From Deltaproteobacteria bacterium (GTDB lineage Bacteria > Myxococcota > Polyangia > Haliangiales > Haliangiaceae), in the NCBI GenBank assembly GCA_018262455.1, contig JAGSPR010000021.1:1-46277 (forward strand): a stretch of 46,277 nt of DNA. Direction: 5' to 3'. Below, in pieces: positions 8,751 to 17,685 of this stretch. A program made the translations under genes and the position numbers. The notes under the pieces were generated by a model that saw nothing but the letters and a program-made list of their open reading frames with translations, did no database searches and was not told the origin of the DNA. Each line of letters begins with the position of its first letter. Within the stretch, counting starts at the first letter, position 1.

Positions 8751-10511
8751 TCAGGGTCCCGACGTGCCGTTGCAACGATCGTCAAAGCTCAGCGAAACAC
8801 GCGCGTGACCGACCGCGTTGATCAGGAGTAGCCACTGGTTACTGGACCAGTTGATCATCGCGACGGCATCGGTTCGAACACCCTTCGCTCTCGCCCGTGC
8901 CCACACCTGCGCGAAGCTACACGTCGGATGGCGAGACGGTGCGACATCGCAGCGTGCCAGCGGGTTCGCAGTGGCCTCGACGGCCAACGTGGTCACCCTG
9001 ATGGCCACCACGCAGAGTCGCGAGATCGAGCTCGGCGACCTGGCCTGGCTCACCGAGACGAACGTGTAGATGTTCGATGCTGGTGGCGACAGCTCGGCCG
9101 AGCCGTCGGCGCGTACCGCATCGGATACGAGGCTGACCAGCTCGGCATCGCTGATCAGGGTCCGCGCGAACTCCTGCGCTTTGGGCAAGTATGCGATGTG
9201 GTCGAACCGCGCCGGATCGAAGTCGATCGGCTTGGTCGCGCGCTTGCCGCCCGACGGCAGCGTCTCGACGATCGGCGCCGTCGCACCCGGCGCCGTCGCG
9301 CTTGGCACCGACGCGCGTTCGCTAGCGGTCTCCGCGGTGCTCGCCGCGGCCGAGCCGGGTGGGCGGTCGGCTCCTCCGTTCGTCGCGACCATGACGATCC
9401 CCGCGATCGCCGTCGGCACGACCAGCGCAGCCGCGACCAGCCAGCGCCTGCGCGCTGTCGAGCTGCTCGGTCGGTCCGCCGCCGCGACACCGCTTCCTGG
9501 CAGGCGCTCGAACGCGGTGGCTGCCTGGGAGCGTTCCGCCTGCGCGCCGGCGGTGGCCACCTGCGGCCTGCGTCGCGAGCCTGCGGCGATCGTCGGAGGC
9601 TGCGACGTGGGGCCTGGCAGCTCGGCCGTCGGTGTCGCCCGCGGCACCAGCATTCGCCGCTGATCCGGCGGCAACGTCGCGATCGCGTGCGCGAGGGCGT
9701 TCGCCATCGCGGTCGCCGTCTGGAACCGTCGGTCGGGATGCTTCGCGAGCGCCTGCAGGATCACGCCTTCGAGCTCGGGCGAGAGCTCCGGACGCATGGT
9801 CCGGGGAGACGGCGGCGCCTCTTCGAGGTGCCCCTTCATCAGCTCGAACTCGTTGTCGCCGCGAAACGGGCGCACCCCGGTGACCGCCTCGAACAACACC
9901 ACGCCTGCCGCATAGACGTCGGTCCGCGCGTCGACCCCGCTGCCGCGGATCTGCTCGGGCGCCATGTAGGCGGGTGTGCCGATCCGCGCGCCGGTCTGCG
10001 TGCGAGGCATGGCGCCACCGAGCCATGGCGACAACTTGGCGATGCCGAAGTCGAGCACCTTCGCGCCGCCATCGAGCGTCACCATCACGTTGTCGGACTT
10101 GACGTCGCGATGGACGATGCCGATCGCGTGCGCCGCCGCGAGCGCGCCGAGGGTCTCGCACATGACTCTGAGGACACCGCCGATCGGCAGCGCCGGATCG
10201 CGGCGAACGACCGCGCGAAGCGTCTCGCCTTCGACGAGCTCCATCATGATGTACGGCCGGCCGTCGGGCAGATGCGAGAGGTCGTACACCTTCACGATCG
10301 ACGGGTGCTTGATCAGGTTGACCGCCCGCGCCTCGGCGAAGAACCGCGCCACGAGATCGGGACTCTGACTCGACAGCACCTTGATCGCGATCCGCCCGGC
10401 GATCTGCGGCTGGATCGCGGCGTAGACCCGCCCCATGCCGCCTTCGCCCAGCACGTACGCCAGCCGGTAGTTACCGACCCTGGTACCGAGCAGCGGGTCG
10501 GCGGGATCCAT
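8751..10511 (-). CDS. Transmembrane Ser/Thr protein kinase
   Basis: Hanks-type kinase of 586 aa. The N-terminal kinase domain (about 14-280) has the Gly loop GEGGMGRVY (22-30), Lys44, Glu60 of helix C, HRD at 134-136 (HRDVKSDN), DFG at 154-156 and APE at 184-186. A Pro/Ala/Thr-rich juxtamembrane linker follows, then an RRR-flanked membrane helix at about 357-377 and about 200 residues on the outside. The outer part begins Ala/Thr-rich and ends in a compact region containing several Cys, which could sense an envelope signal; no known sensor family is evident. The ATG at 10511 is supported by TACCGT 8 nt upstream. Confidence 0.95.
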   Translation of the reverse strand: MDPADPLLGTRVGNYRLAYVLGEGGMGRVYAAIQPQIAGRIAIKVLSSQSPDLVARFFAEARAVNLIKHPSIVKVYDLSHLPDGRPYIMMELVEGETLRAVVRRDPALPIGGVLRVMCETLGALAAAHAIGIVHRDVKSDNVMVTLDGGAKVLDFGIAKLSPWLGGAMPRTQTGARIGTPAYMAPEQIRGSGVDARTDVYAAGVVLFEAVTGVRPFRGDNEFELMKGHLEEAPPSPRTMRPELSPELEGVILQALAKHPDRRFQTATAMANALAHAIATLPPDQRRMLVPRATPTAELPGPTSQPPTIAAGSRRRPQVATAGAQAERSQAATAFERLPGSGVAAADRPSSSTARRRWLVAAALVVPTAIAGIVMVATNGGADRPPGSAAASTAETASERASVPSATAPGATAPIVETLPSGGKRATKPIDFDPARFDHIAYLPKAQEFARTLISDAELVSLVSDAVRADGSAELSPPASNIYTFVSVSQARSPSSISRLCVVAIRVTTLAVEATANPLARCDVAPSRHPTCSFAQVWARARAKGVRTDAVAMINWSSNQWLLLINAVGHARVSLSFDDRCNGTSGP

Positions 10512-10519
10512 TCAGCCCC

Positions 10520-10525
10520 ACGGTA
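10520..10525 (-). promoter_or_regulatory. -10 element (TACCGT), leaderless-type, for the kinase at 10511
   Basis: TACCGT on the minus strand ends 8 nt before the ATG at 10511. There is no Shine-Dalgarno sequence between them. The 164 bp up to the next gene hold nothing else recognisable. Confidence 0.5.
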
Positions 10526-10675
10526 ACACGCAGCCCATGCAGACGACGCCGACGACCGGGCGACGGTCTTGGGCCCAGCGCACGTTGGACGGTTGGAGCG
10601 TTCGCCAGGCCCGCCCGGACCTCTCGCTCGACGCGCGCGAAGCTCACGAGATCGCGGCAGCCGCGCGCGCCTGAC

Positions 10676-13600
10676 TCACCGACGACCCGCGAGCCAGCGC
10701 TCGACCTTCGGCAGGGATCCGGCGTCGGGCCCGAGCTTGCGCAGCTCGTCGCGCGCTTGCTGGACCAGCGCGACCGCGCGCTTGCGGTCGGTGCCGTCGC
10801 GCCACAGGGCCTCCCCGAGGATGAAGCGCGCCTCCGCGAGCTGGAGCGGATCGTCGGCGAGCTTGTCGCGGATCGCGAAGCCCTTGGTGGCGTACACCGC
10901 TGCACCGGGCTCGTGGAGCTCGAGCATCGCGTCGGCGAAGTTCGAGTACGCCTGCGCCAGCACCGGAGAATCGGCCGCGACCGTGACCTCGAGCGCCAGC
11001 ATGACCCGCTCGTAGACCGCGCGCGCAGCCCGCGGGTCCTTCAGCTCGAACAGCGTCTGGCCGTAGCGCCCCTCGAGGCTGAGCGTCGCCGCGTGGCGCT
11101 CGCCGTAGATCGCGCGGTGCGCTGCGATCGCCCGCTCGAAGCTGGCCCGCGCGTCCGCGAGCCGGTCGGCGTTGTAGTACGAGGCGGCGAGCTCGGCGAG
11201 CGCCGACGCCGTCGTCGGGTGGTCGCGGCCGAGCTGCGCTTCGGCGCGGCGGACGACGTCCTCGAGCATCGCGAGCGCCGCGGCGGGCTGCTTGCGCTCC
11301 AGCTGGCGCGCGACTCGGACGCGGAGCGCGAGGTTGTTGGCGTCCTGCTTGTCCTGGCCCGTGATCTCGATCGCGCGCCCGAGGTAGCGGTCGGCCGCGG
11401 CCGCGTCCTTCAGCAGCGCGGCGACGTCGCCGAGGTTGAGCAGGAGCGGGACCAGGTCGGCAGATCGCGGTCCGAGCGCGTGTTCGAGCGCCGTCAGGGC
11501 CGACTCCCACTTCGCGCGCGCCGCCGTGAGGTTGCCCTGGATCGCGAGCGCGACCCCGAGTGTGGCCTCGGCCTCGGCGACCAGCGGGTGCTCGGCGCCG
11601 AGCGCACGACGCATGGTGTCGACGGCCTCCACGCAGTGCTTGCGGGCCTGGTCGAGCTGGGCGGTCCGGCCCTCGGCGGAGCACAGCCGCTGGAGTGCCA
11701 CCGCGGTCTCGCCTGCGTCGGGGCCCAGCGAGCGACGGCGCACGTCCACCGCGCGCGTGAGGTCGGCCACCGCGGCAGGGAAGTCCCCGCGCTGCTCGGC
11801 GAACCCCGCGCGGGTGATCAGGTAGCTGCTCTCGAGCGCCGGCAGGTTGCCGGCGCGGACGATCGCGGCCTCGGCGGCCCGCAGTAGCTCGCCACCACGT
11901 GCGGGTTCCTGGCGTGATTCGCCGATGAGGTACGCGAGGTCGAGCAGCAGCTCGGCTGTCGTCTCGTCGTCTCTGGCCTCCGCCGCGGCACGCAGGCCGA
12001 CGTCGAAGGTCTTCTCGGCCGCGGCGAGCGCGCCGACCTGGCGCTGGAGCTGGCCGAGCGCCTTGGCGGTCCGGGCGACCAGCGGGGGGTAGGCGAGCTC
12101 CCGGATCGCGTCGAAGTGAGGCGCGAGGCCCGCGAGGCCCGCGGGATACCGCCCCAGCGCGTAGTCGGCCTCGGCGGCGGCGAGCCAGCGCTCGGCCTCC
12201 GCGATCGCCGCGGCGTGGTCGTCGGGCGGCCTGGCGTAGAGGCCAGGTCGGTCGAACGTCGCGCAGCTCGCGGGCGCATCGAGCCGGCCGAGCGCGCCGA
12301 GCGCGCCGAACGCGGCCGTGTCATCGAGCGGGGCACCGGCGAGCCGGGAGACGAACGCGTCGTGCTCGATCAGCCGCTGATCGAGGCAGCGCATCCGGCG
12401 ATCGAGCAGCTCGGCAGACTGCCGGCCCTCGCGGGTCGCGCGGCAGACCTCGACGTGGGTCGTGCGCCATGCCGCCACCCGCTGATCGAGTGCGGTCGCG
12501 AGCGCGGTGCACGCGGGGCTCGGGTTCGCGCCGCACAGCGCGGCGTTCGCGCGCGCCATCCCGGCGGTGCGTTCCGAGGGATCGGGGCACGTGACCCCGA
12601 GTCCACCGGGGCTCGACCGCAGCGTGAGCGCGACGATCCCCGCTCCGAGCACCGCCACGCTCGCGCCGCCGGAGGCCAGCCAGGCGCGGCGCCTGCGGCG
12701 TGCCGCGCCGCGCTCGATCCCATCGACGAATGCCGCGAGTGACGGATGGCGCGCGGACGGGTCGGTGGCGAGCCCGCGCGCGACGAGGGCCCACAGCCAC
12801 GCCTGCATCCCGCGGGGGCGCCGCGGCGGCACGCGTCCGATCGCACGCCGCAGCTCTTCGAGCGAATCGCCTCGCCACGGCCGCGCACCCGAGACGGCCT
12901 CGTAGAGGGTGACCGCGAACGCGAACTGATCGGAGCGCACGTTGGCGGGGTCACCGCGAAACAGCTCGGGTGCCATGAACGCGGGCGTCCCGCACAGCCG
13001 CCGCCGGTCGTCGGGTTCGCCGTCACTGCCCGCGATCGCGCGGGCGAGTCCGAAGTCGCCGATCATCGCGCGGCCCTCCCGATCGACGAGGATGTTGTCG
13101 GGCTTGACGTCGCCGTGGACGAGCCCTGCGTTGTGCGCCGCGCCGAGCCCGCGTCCTGCCGCGATGCACGCGGCGAGCGCACGGTCGCGACCGTGTCGGA
13201 CGAGCCATCGCGCGAGGCTGTCGCCGTCGACGAGCTCCATCGCCACGAACAGCTGGTCGCCAACGCTGCCGACGTCGTACACGGCGACCACGTTCGGGTG
13301 GCGGAGCCGCGCCATCGCGCGCGCCTCGGCGCGCAGCCGTGCGCGCCATGCACCTGGCGCGCGACGACCATCGGCCATCGCCGGATCGACGAGCTTGATC
13401 GCGACCGCACGATCGAGCTCGGGATCGTGTGCGCGGACGACCACCCCCATGCCGCCTCGTCCGATCACGGCATCCACCACGTAACGGCCGAGCGCATCGC
13501 CGGGGGCCGGATCGCCGGTGTGGACCGGGGTGGCCTGTGACCCGGAGCCCGGGAGCGTGGGCGATCGCGATGGCGAGGCCCCGGGCTCGTCGACGAACGA

Positions 13601-13750
13601 GTGGAGGATCGGCGACGCGGCCACCGCCGACAGCTGGCCACGGCAGGTCGTGCAGACATCGATGTGGCGATCGACGCTCGCGACCTCCGCGATCGCGAGC
13701 GCTCCGTCGACGTACCCGGCGATCGTGTCGTCGCTCAGACAGCCGGACAT
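10676..13750 (-). CDS. Zinc-finger / Ser/Thr kinase / TPR fusion protein
   Basis: Fusion protein of 1024 aa. Residues 1-40 carry an anti-sigma-type zinc motif H-x3-C-x2-C (His29, Cys33, Cys36) with Cys4 as a possible fourth ligand. The kinase domain spans about 90-360, with GRGGMGVVV (97-105), Lys119, DFG (232-234) and PEL in place of APE. The catalytic loop is VHGDVKPDN, so Arg of HRD is Gly213 and the kinase is of the non-RD type, which usually does not need activation-loop phosphorylation. A membrane helix follows an Arg-rich stretch at about 385-407, then about 600 residues of TPR repeats that would lie outside if the helix spans once. Start: ATG 13750, with TACTGT 10 nt upstream; longer starts would enter the divergent promoter region. 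Confidence 0.93.
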   Translation of the reverse strand: MSGCLSDDTIAGYVDGALAIAEVASVDRHIDVCTTCRGQLSAVAASPILHSFVDEPGASPSRSPTLPGSGSQATPVHTGDPAPGDALGRYVVDAVIGRGGMGVVVRAHDPELDRAVAIKLVDPAMADGRRAPGAWRARLRAEARAMARLRHPNVVAVYDVGSVGDQLFVAMELVDGDSLARWLVRHGRDRALAACIAAGRGLGAAHNAGLVHGDVKPDNILVDREGRAMIGDFGLARAIAGSDGEPDDRRRLCGTPAFMAPELFRGDPANVRSDQFAFAVTLYEAVSGARPWRGDSLEELRRAIGRVPPRRPRGMQAWLWALVARGLATDPSARHPSLAAFVDGIERGAARRRRRAWLASGGASVAVLGAGIVALTLRSSPGGLGVTCPDPSERTAGMARANAALCGANPSPACTALATALDQRVAAWRTTHVEVCRATREGRQSAELLDRRMRCLDQRLIEHDAFVSRLAGAPLDDTAAFGALGALGRLDAPASCATFDRPGLYARPPDDHAAAIAEAERWLAAAEADYALGRYPAGLAGLAPHFDAIRELAYPPLVARTAKALGQLQRQVGALAAAEKTFDVGLRAAAEARDDETTAELLLDLAYLIGESRQEPARGGELLRAAEAAIVRAGNLPALESSYLITRAGFAEQRGDFPAAVADLTRAVDVRRRSLGPDAGETAVALQRLCSAEGRTAQLDQARKHCVEAVDTMRRALGAEHPLVAEAEATLGVALAIQGNLTAARAKWESALTALEHALGPRSADLVPLLLNLGDVAALLKDAAAADRYLGRAIEITGQDKQDANNLALRVRVARQLERKQPAAALAMLEDVVRRAEAQLGRDHPTTASALAELAASYYNADRLADARASFERAIAAHRAIYGERHAATLSLEGRYGQTLFELKDPRAARAVYERVMLALEVTVAADSPVLAQAYSNFADAMLELHEPGAAVYATKGFAIRDKLADDPLQLAEARFILGEALWRDGTDRKRAVALVQQARDELRKLGPDAGSLPKVERWLAGRR

Positions 13751-13760
13751 CGTCCTTGGA

Positions 13761-13766
13761 ACAGTA
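13761..13766 (-). promoter_or_regulatory. -10 element (TACTGT) for the zinc-finger kinase
   Basis: TACTGT on the minus strand ends 10 nt before the ATG at 13750. An AAGGA is also present between hexamer and start, so a short leader with a weak Shine-Dalgarno site is possible here. Confidence 0.45.
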
Positions 13767-13865
13767 GCGCGCCTCAGATCGGGCGACCAGTCGAACCCGC
13801 CCGTCGACGGTCGCTTGGATGTTACCTTTGCCGCGAGCCCCCGGCCGCTCCACACTGACCCAGCG

Positions 13866-14471
13866 ATGCGCGCACTCGTCTACGATCGAACGTGCGGGGG
13901 CCGTGGCGGTGGGATGTCGCGGATCTGGGCCACGGGCGCGGCGCTGTATCGCAGGCTCGGCCGCATCGATGAGGTGCATGCCGCCGACAGCTGGGACGGC
14001 GCGCTCGCCTGGCTCGCGACGCAGCCCGAGCCGATCCGGGAGCTGCAGTACTGGGGACACGGCAAGTGGGGCAGCGTGTTCATCGACCAGGATGTGCTCG
14101 ATGCGCGGGCGCTCGCCGCGGGAGGCAGGCTGCACGCGGGGCTCGAGGCCCTGCGCGCGCAGCTGGCGCCCGATGCGCTGATCTGGTTTCGCACCTGCGA
14201 GACCTTCGGCGCGGCGCGCGGCATCGACTTCGCCGAGCGACTCGCCGACTTCACGGGCGCGCGTGTGGCCGGTCACACGTTCGTGATCCACTTCCACCAG
14301 AGCGGGCTGCACGGGCTCGCGCCCGGCGCGCGCGCGACCTGGTCGGCCGAGGAGGGGCTCGTCGAGGGAACCGCCGACGAGCCACTGCGCGCGCGGTCGT
14401 CGGTCCCGTGGGCGACGCACACGATCAACTCGTTCACCGGCAACGTGCCCGCGCGCTGGTTCGTGCGGTAG
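13866..14471 (+). CDS. DUF4347/caspase-like orphan protein
   Basis: Protein of 201 aa with no signal peptide. The pattern is that of a caspase-type (clan CD) or DUF4347 fold: a strand ending in His-Gly (ELQYWGHGKWG, His65), then a hydrophobic strand ending in Cys (ALIWFRTCETF, Cys111), then an 'FAERLADFTGARVAGHT' segment that matches the 'laeltgadVaAS' block of DUF4347. DUF4347 is usually the N-terminal part of huge adhesins; here it stands alone. If His65/Cys111 form a dyad it could be a cysteine peptidase, but this is inferred from spacing and strand pattern only. It is divergent from the zinc-finger kinase (115 bp apart). A weak CACACT lies 9 nt before the ATG. Confidence 0.7.
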   Translation: MRALVYDRTCGGRGGGMSRIWATGAALYRRLGRIDEVHAADSWDGALAWLATQPEPIRELQYWGHGKWGSVFIDQDVLDARALAAGGRLHAGLEALRAQLAPDALIWFRTCETFGAARGIDFAERLADFTGARVAGHTFVIHFHQSGLHGLAPGARATWSAEEGLVEGTADEPLRARSSVPWATHTINSFTGNVPARWFVR

Positions 14472-14491
14472 CGCAGATCCCCGGGCCGGCC

Positions 14492-14497
14492 TAGGCT
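14492..14497 (+). promoter_or_regulatory. -10 element (TAGGCT), leaderless-type
   Basis: TAGGCT ends 8 nt before the ATG at 14506, with an alternating CG spacer and no Shine-Dalgarno sequence. It lies 20 bp after the stop of the previous gene, so this gene may be transcribed separately. Confidence 0.5.
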
Positions 14498-14505
14498 CGC
14501 GCGCG

Positions 14506-15495
14506 ATGACCAGACGCTTGCGGATCGGGATCCTCGGGACGGCGAAGATCGCTGGCATGTTCATGATCGGGGCGAAGCAGTCGTCCCGCGTCGAGGTGAC
14601 CGCGGTCGGGAGTCGCGATCGGGCGCGCGCCCAGGGGTTCGCCGACGTCCACGCGATCGCGCGAGCGTATACCTACGACGAGCTGCTCGCAGATCGAGAG
14701 GTCGACGCGATCTACATCCCGCTGCCGAACAGCTTGCACGCGGAGTGGTCGATCGCGGCGGCGCGCGCTGGCAAGCACGTGCTGTGCGAGAAGCCGCTCG
14801 CGACCAGCGAGACCGAAGCCGAGGCCATGTTCGCAGCAGCCGAGGCGAGTGGGGTCATGCTCGTCGAGGCGTTCCCGTACATGTTCCAGCCCCAGACGCT
14901 CGAGCTCGAGCGCCTGATCTCCACTGGCGCGATCGGCGAGGTTCGGCTGATGTTCGCGACGTTCGGCTTCACGATCGCGGATCCCTCCAACATCCGGCTC
15001 GACGCTGCGCTCGGCGGTGGCGCGTTGATGGATGCCGGGTGCTATCCGGTCAGCTTCGTACGCCAGGTGTTCGGGCGCCGCCCGTCGCGAGTCACCGCGG
15101 TCGCCCGTTACGCGCATGGGGTCGACCAGACCCTGGCCGCGACGCTCGAGCTCGCTGATGGCAGCATCGCGCAGATCAGCTGCAGCTTCGCGACCGCCGT
15201 CCACCGGCACGCGATCATCCACGGCAGCGCGGGCGTGATCGAGACCGACTTCGCGAACCACACCAACCGCAGCGCCACCCCGGGGTTCCGGATCAAGCGC
15301 GGGATCGACTGGCAGGCCCCGTTCGAGCTTGTCCCGGTGCCGAGCGAAGACGGCTTCCGGGTCGAGGCCGATGCGTTCGCGGACCTCATCGAGCGAGAGG
15401 ATCGAGTGCAGCTCGAGGCTCGTCGCAGCGCGAGCCTCGATAACGCGTGGACCCTCGCCGCGATCCTCGACAGCGCCCGAACGAACCGGCGCTAG
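14506..15495 (+). CDS. Gfo/Idh/MocA family oxidoreductase (dihydrodiol-dehydrogenase-like)
   Basis: NAD(P)-dependent dehydrogenase of 329 aa. The Rossmann start is RIGILGTAKIAG (6-17), and the lysine motif is CEKPLA (Glu95-Lys96-Pro97). The catalytic-face motif reads GGGALMDAGCYPV, so the usual His is Tyr180 and Asp176 is kept. This Tyr variant is typical of the trans-1,2-dihydrobenzene-1,2-diol dehydrogenase/glucose-fructose-oxidoreductase-like branch that acts on sugars or cyclic diols. The substrate is unknown. It is followed 41 bp later by a lipoprotein peptidase with no evident functional link. Confidence 0.9.
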   Translation: MTRRLRIGILGTAKIAGMFMIGAKQSSRVEVTAVGSRDRARAQGFADVHAIARAYTYDELLADREVDAIYIPLPNSLHAEWSIAAARAGKHVLCEKPLATSETEAEAMFAAAEASGVMLVEAFPYMFQPQTLELERLISTGAIGEVRLMFATFGFTIADPSNIRLDAALGGGALMDAGCYPVSFVRQVFGRRPSRVTAVARYAHGVDQTLAATLELADGSIAQISCSFATAVHRHAIIHGSAGVIETDFANHTNRSATPGFRIKRGIDWQAPFELVPVPSEDGFRVEADAFADLIEREDRVQLEARRSASLDNAWTLAAILDSARTNRR

Positions 15496-15536
15496 AACCA
15501 CGGGAGCCTGCGATTCGATCGTGGTAGCAACGGTGC

Positions 15537-17666
15537 GTGAGAACGCTTCCACTCGTCACCGTTGCCGCCATGTTGACCGCGTGCTCCGGGCGTACCGGCC
15601 CTGCCATCACCGCGACGCCGAGCACGGGAGCTCTCGCCGCGGCGGCGCCCGCACCTGCGATCGCCATGCCGTCCGCGCAGGTGACCCCGGTCGCGCCGGC
15701 CGCGATCGCCCTCGCCAAGTCCACGCTGCTGGCGAAGTATGGGGAGGCTCACCGCGCCCGGATCGAGCGCGGCGTCGACCAGGTGGCCACGGCGTGGCGC
15801 TCGAGCGATGGCGATGTGGTGGCGTTCTGCCTCCAGCAGTTCGTCGCCGAGCCCGCCGCGATCGACGTCCTGTTCGCACGGCTCGAGGAGGTGCTCGAGC
15901 AGATCGACGGTCACTTCCTCGAGCTCGGGCGGAGCGCGCGCTGGGGGACCGAGGTGGAGAGCGGGCCGATGCTGCCGGTCGATGGCTTGCTCGCCGCCTA
16001 CGACGCCGGCGCGCACGTGACCGAGGACCTGTTCACGTCGAAGGTCGCGTTCACCGCGCTGCTGAACTTCCCGCTGACGCGGCTCGCCGATCGCCTGCGC
16101 GACGGGGCTGGCTACAGCCGCCGGATGTGGGCCGAGGTCCGGTTGACCGGGAGGTTCTCTCGCCGCGTGCCCGGAGAGCTGTCTCAGGCCGCGAGCGCCT
16201 CCGAGGCGGCCGCCGATCAGTACATCGCCGGCTACAACCTGTGGATGCATCACGTGCTCGGCGAGCACGGCGAGCGGCGGTTCCCGTCGAACAAGCGGCT
16301 GATCAGCCACTGGAACCTGCGCGACGAGCTCAAGGCCAACTACGCCGACAAGGATGGTCTCGGTAAGCAGCGCACGATCGCGGGCCTCATGGACCGCATC
16401 GTGACCCAGACGATCCCGCTCGCCGTGATCGACAATCCGACCGTCGACTGGGATCCGGTCTCGAACCGCGTCGTCGCGGCGGCGGCCGGGACGGTCGAGC
16501 CGGATGCACCGAAGGGGAAGCTGCCGGCGGCGGATGGCGCCCGCGAGCCCGATACCCGGTTCGAGAACGTCCGACGTCACTTCCAGGCCGCGCGGGCGAT
16601 CGACAGGTTCTCGCCCCTCGCTCCGACGTTCATCGAGCGCGCGTTCACCGAAGCGGAGATTCCGGAGGAGCGCGTACGTGCGCTGCTGGTGGAGATCCTC
16701 GCGTCACCCCTGACCTCGCAGGTCGCGCACGAGATCGAGCAACGCCTCGGTCGACCGCTCGAGCCCCACGACCTCTGGTACGAGTTTGGCGGAGGCGACG
16801 TCGCGGAAACCGAGCTCGATGCGGTGACGCGCAAGCGCTACCCGACAGCCGCGGCGTTCGCCAGCGACGTGCCTCGCATCCTGCGAGATCTCGGGTTCTC
16901 CGCGGCGCGCGCGAAGTACCTCGCCGAGCACATCGCGGTCGATCCGTCGCGCGGCGCGGGTCACGCGATGGAGGCGAAGCGCCGTGGGGACAAGGCACAC
17001 CTGCGGACCCGCGTCGTCGCCGGTGGCATGGACTACAAGGGCTACAACATCGCGGTCCACGAGCTCGGGCACAACATCGAGCAGGTGTTCTCGCTGTACG
17101 ACGTCGATCACACCCTGCTCGCCGGCGTGCCGAACACCGCGTTCACCGAGGCCCTGGCGTTCCTGTTCCAGGCCCGCGATCTGGACCTGCTGGGCCGGCC
17201 GGCGCGCGGCGCCGAGGTCGAGCGCCTGCGCGTGCTCGATGCGTTCTGGAACACGCGCGAGATCGCCGGGTCGGCGCTGGTCGAGATCGACGTCTGGCAC
17301 TGGCTGTATGACCACCCCGCAGCCAGCGCGGCGGAGCTTCGCGAGGCGACCGTGCGGCTGGCGCGCGAGACGTGGGATCGCTATTACGCGCCCTACCTCC
17401 ACGGGCACGAGGTCTCGCTGCTCGGGATCTACAGCCACACGATCGCGTCGCCGCTGTACCTGTTCAACTACGTCGTTGGCCACGCGATCGCGTTCCAGGT
17501 CGAGGAGCATGTCGCCGGCAAGGACAAGGCGACGTTCGCCAGGGAGTTCGAGCGCGTCGCGCGCCTGGGCTCGATCTCCCCCGACCTGTGGATGCAGCAG
17601 GCGACCGGCAAGCCGGTGACGGTCACGCCGATGCTCGAGGCGACCGCACGCGCTCTCCGCAAGTGA
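15537..17666 (+). CDS. HExxH zinc metallopeptidase lipoprotein (M3-like gluzincin)
   Basis: Lipoprotein of 709 aa from a GTG start. The signal peptide ends in the lipobox LTAC (Cys16), so it is anchored in the envelope. An Ala/Pro-rich linker leads to a long helical domain, then the zinc motif VHELGHNIE (His508, Glu509, His512), with a downstream Glu538 in 'AFTEALAF' that fits the third ligand of gluzincins. The order (helical N-terminal half, late HExxH, Glu about 26 residues on) resembles M3 oligopeptidases, though the motif is HELGH rather than HEFGH and sequence similarity looks distant. It probably degrades peptides at the cell surface or in the periplasm. TAGCAA 6 nt before the GTG is a weak promoter candidate. 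The next gene follows after 19 bp. Confidence 0.82.
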   Translation: MRTLPLVTVAAMLTACSGRTGPAITATPSTGALAAAAPAPAIAMPSAQVTPVAPAAIALAKSTLLAKYGEAHRARIERGVDQVATAWRSSDGDVVAFCLQQFVAEPAAIDVLFARLEEVLEQIDGHFLELGRSARWGTEVESGPMLPVDGLLAAYDAGAHVTEDLFTSKVAFTALLNFPLTRLADRLRDGAGYSRRMWAEVRLTGRFSRRVPGELSQAASASEAAADQYIAGYNLWMHHVLGEHGERRFPSNKRLISHWNLRDELKANYADKDGLGKQRTIAGLMDRIVTQTIPLAVIDNPTVDWDPVSNRVVAAAAGTVEPDAPKGKLPAADGAREPDTRFENVRRHFQAARAIDRFSPLAPTFIERAFTEAEIPEERVRALLVEILASPLTSQVAHEIEQRLGRPLEPHDLWYEFGGGDVAETELDAVTRKRYPTAAAFASDVPRILRDLGFSAARAKYLAEHIAVDPSRGAGHAMEAKRRGDKAHLRTRVVAGGMDYKGYNIAVHELGHNIEQVFSLYDVDHTLLAGVPNTAFTEALAFLFQARDLDLLGRPARGAEVERLRVLDAFWNTREIAGSALVEIDVWHWLYDHPAASAAELREATVRLARETWDRYYAPYLHGHEVSLLGIYSHTIASPLYLFNYVVGHAIAFQVEEHVAGKDKATFAREFERVARLGSISPDLWMQQATGKPVTVTPMLEATARALRK

Positions 17667-17685
17667 CGCCCAAGGCCTCATTGCC

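Noticed and set aside
8651..8785. Longer version (69 aa) of the small frame upstream of the EEP gene
   Set aside because: It would need a TTG start inside the kinase gene, and its first half is almost all Arg/Ala/Asp. Only the last 20-24 residues were kept, at low confidence.
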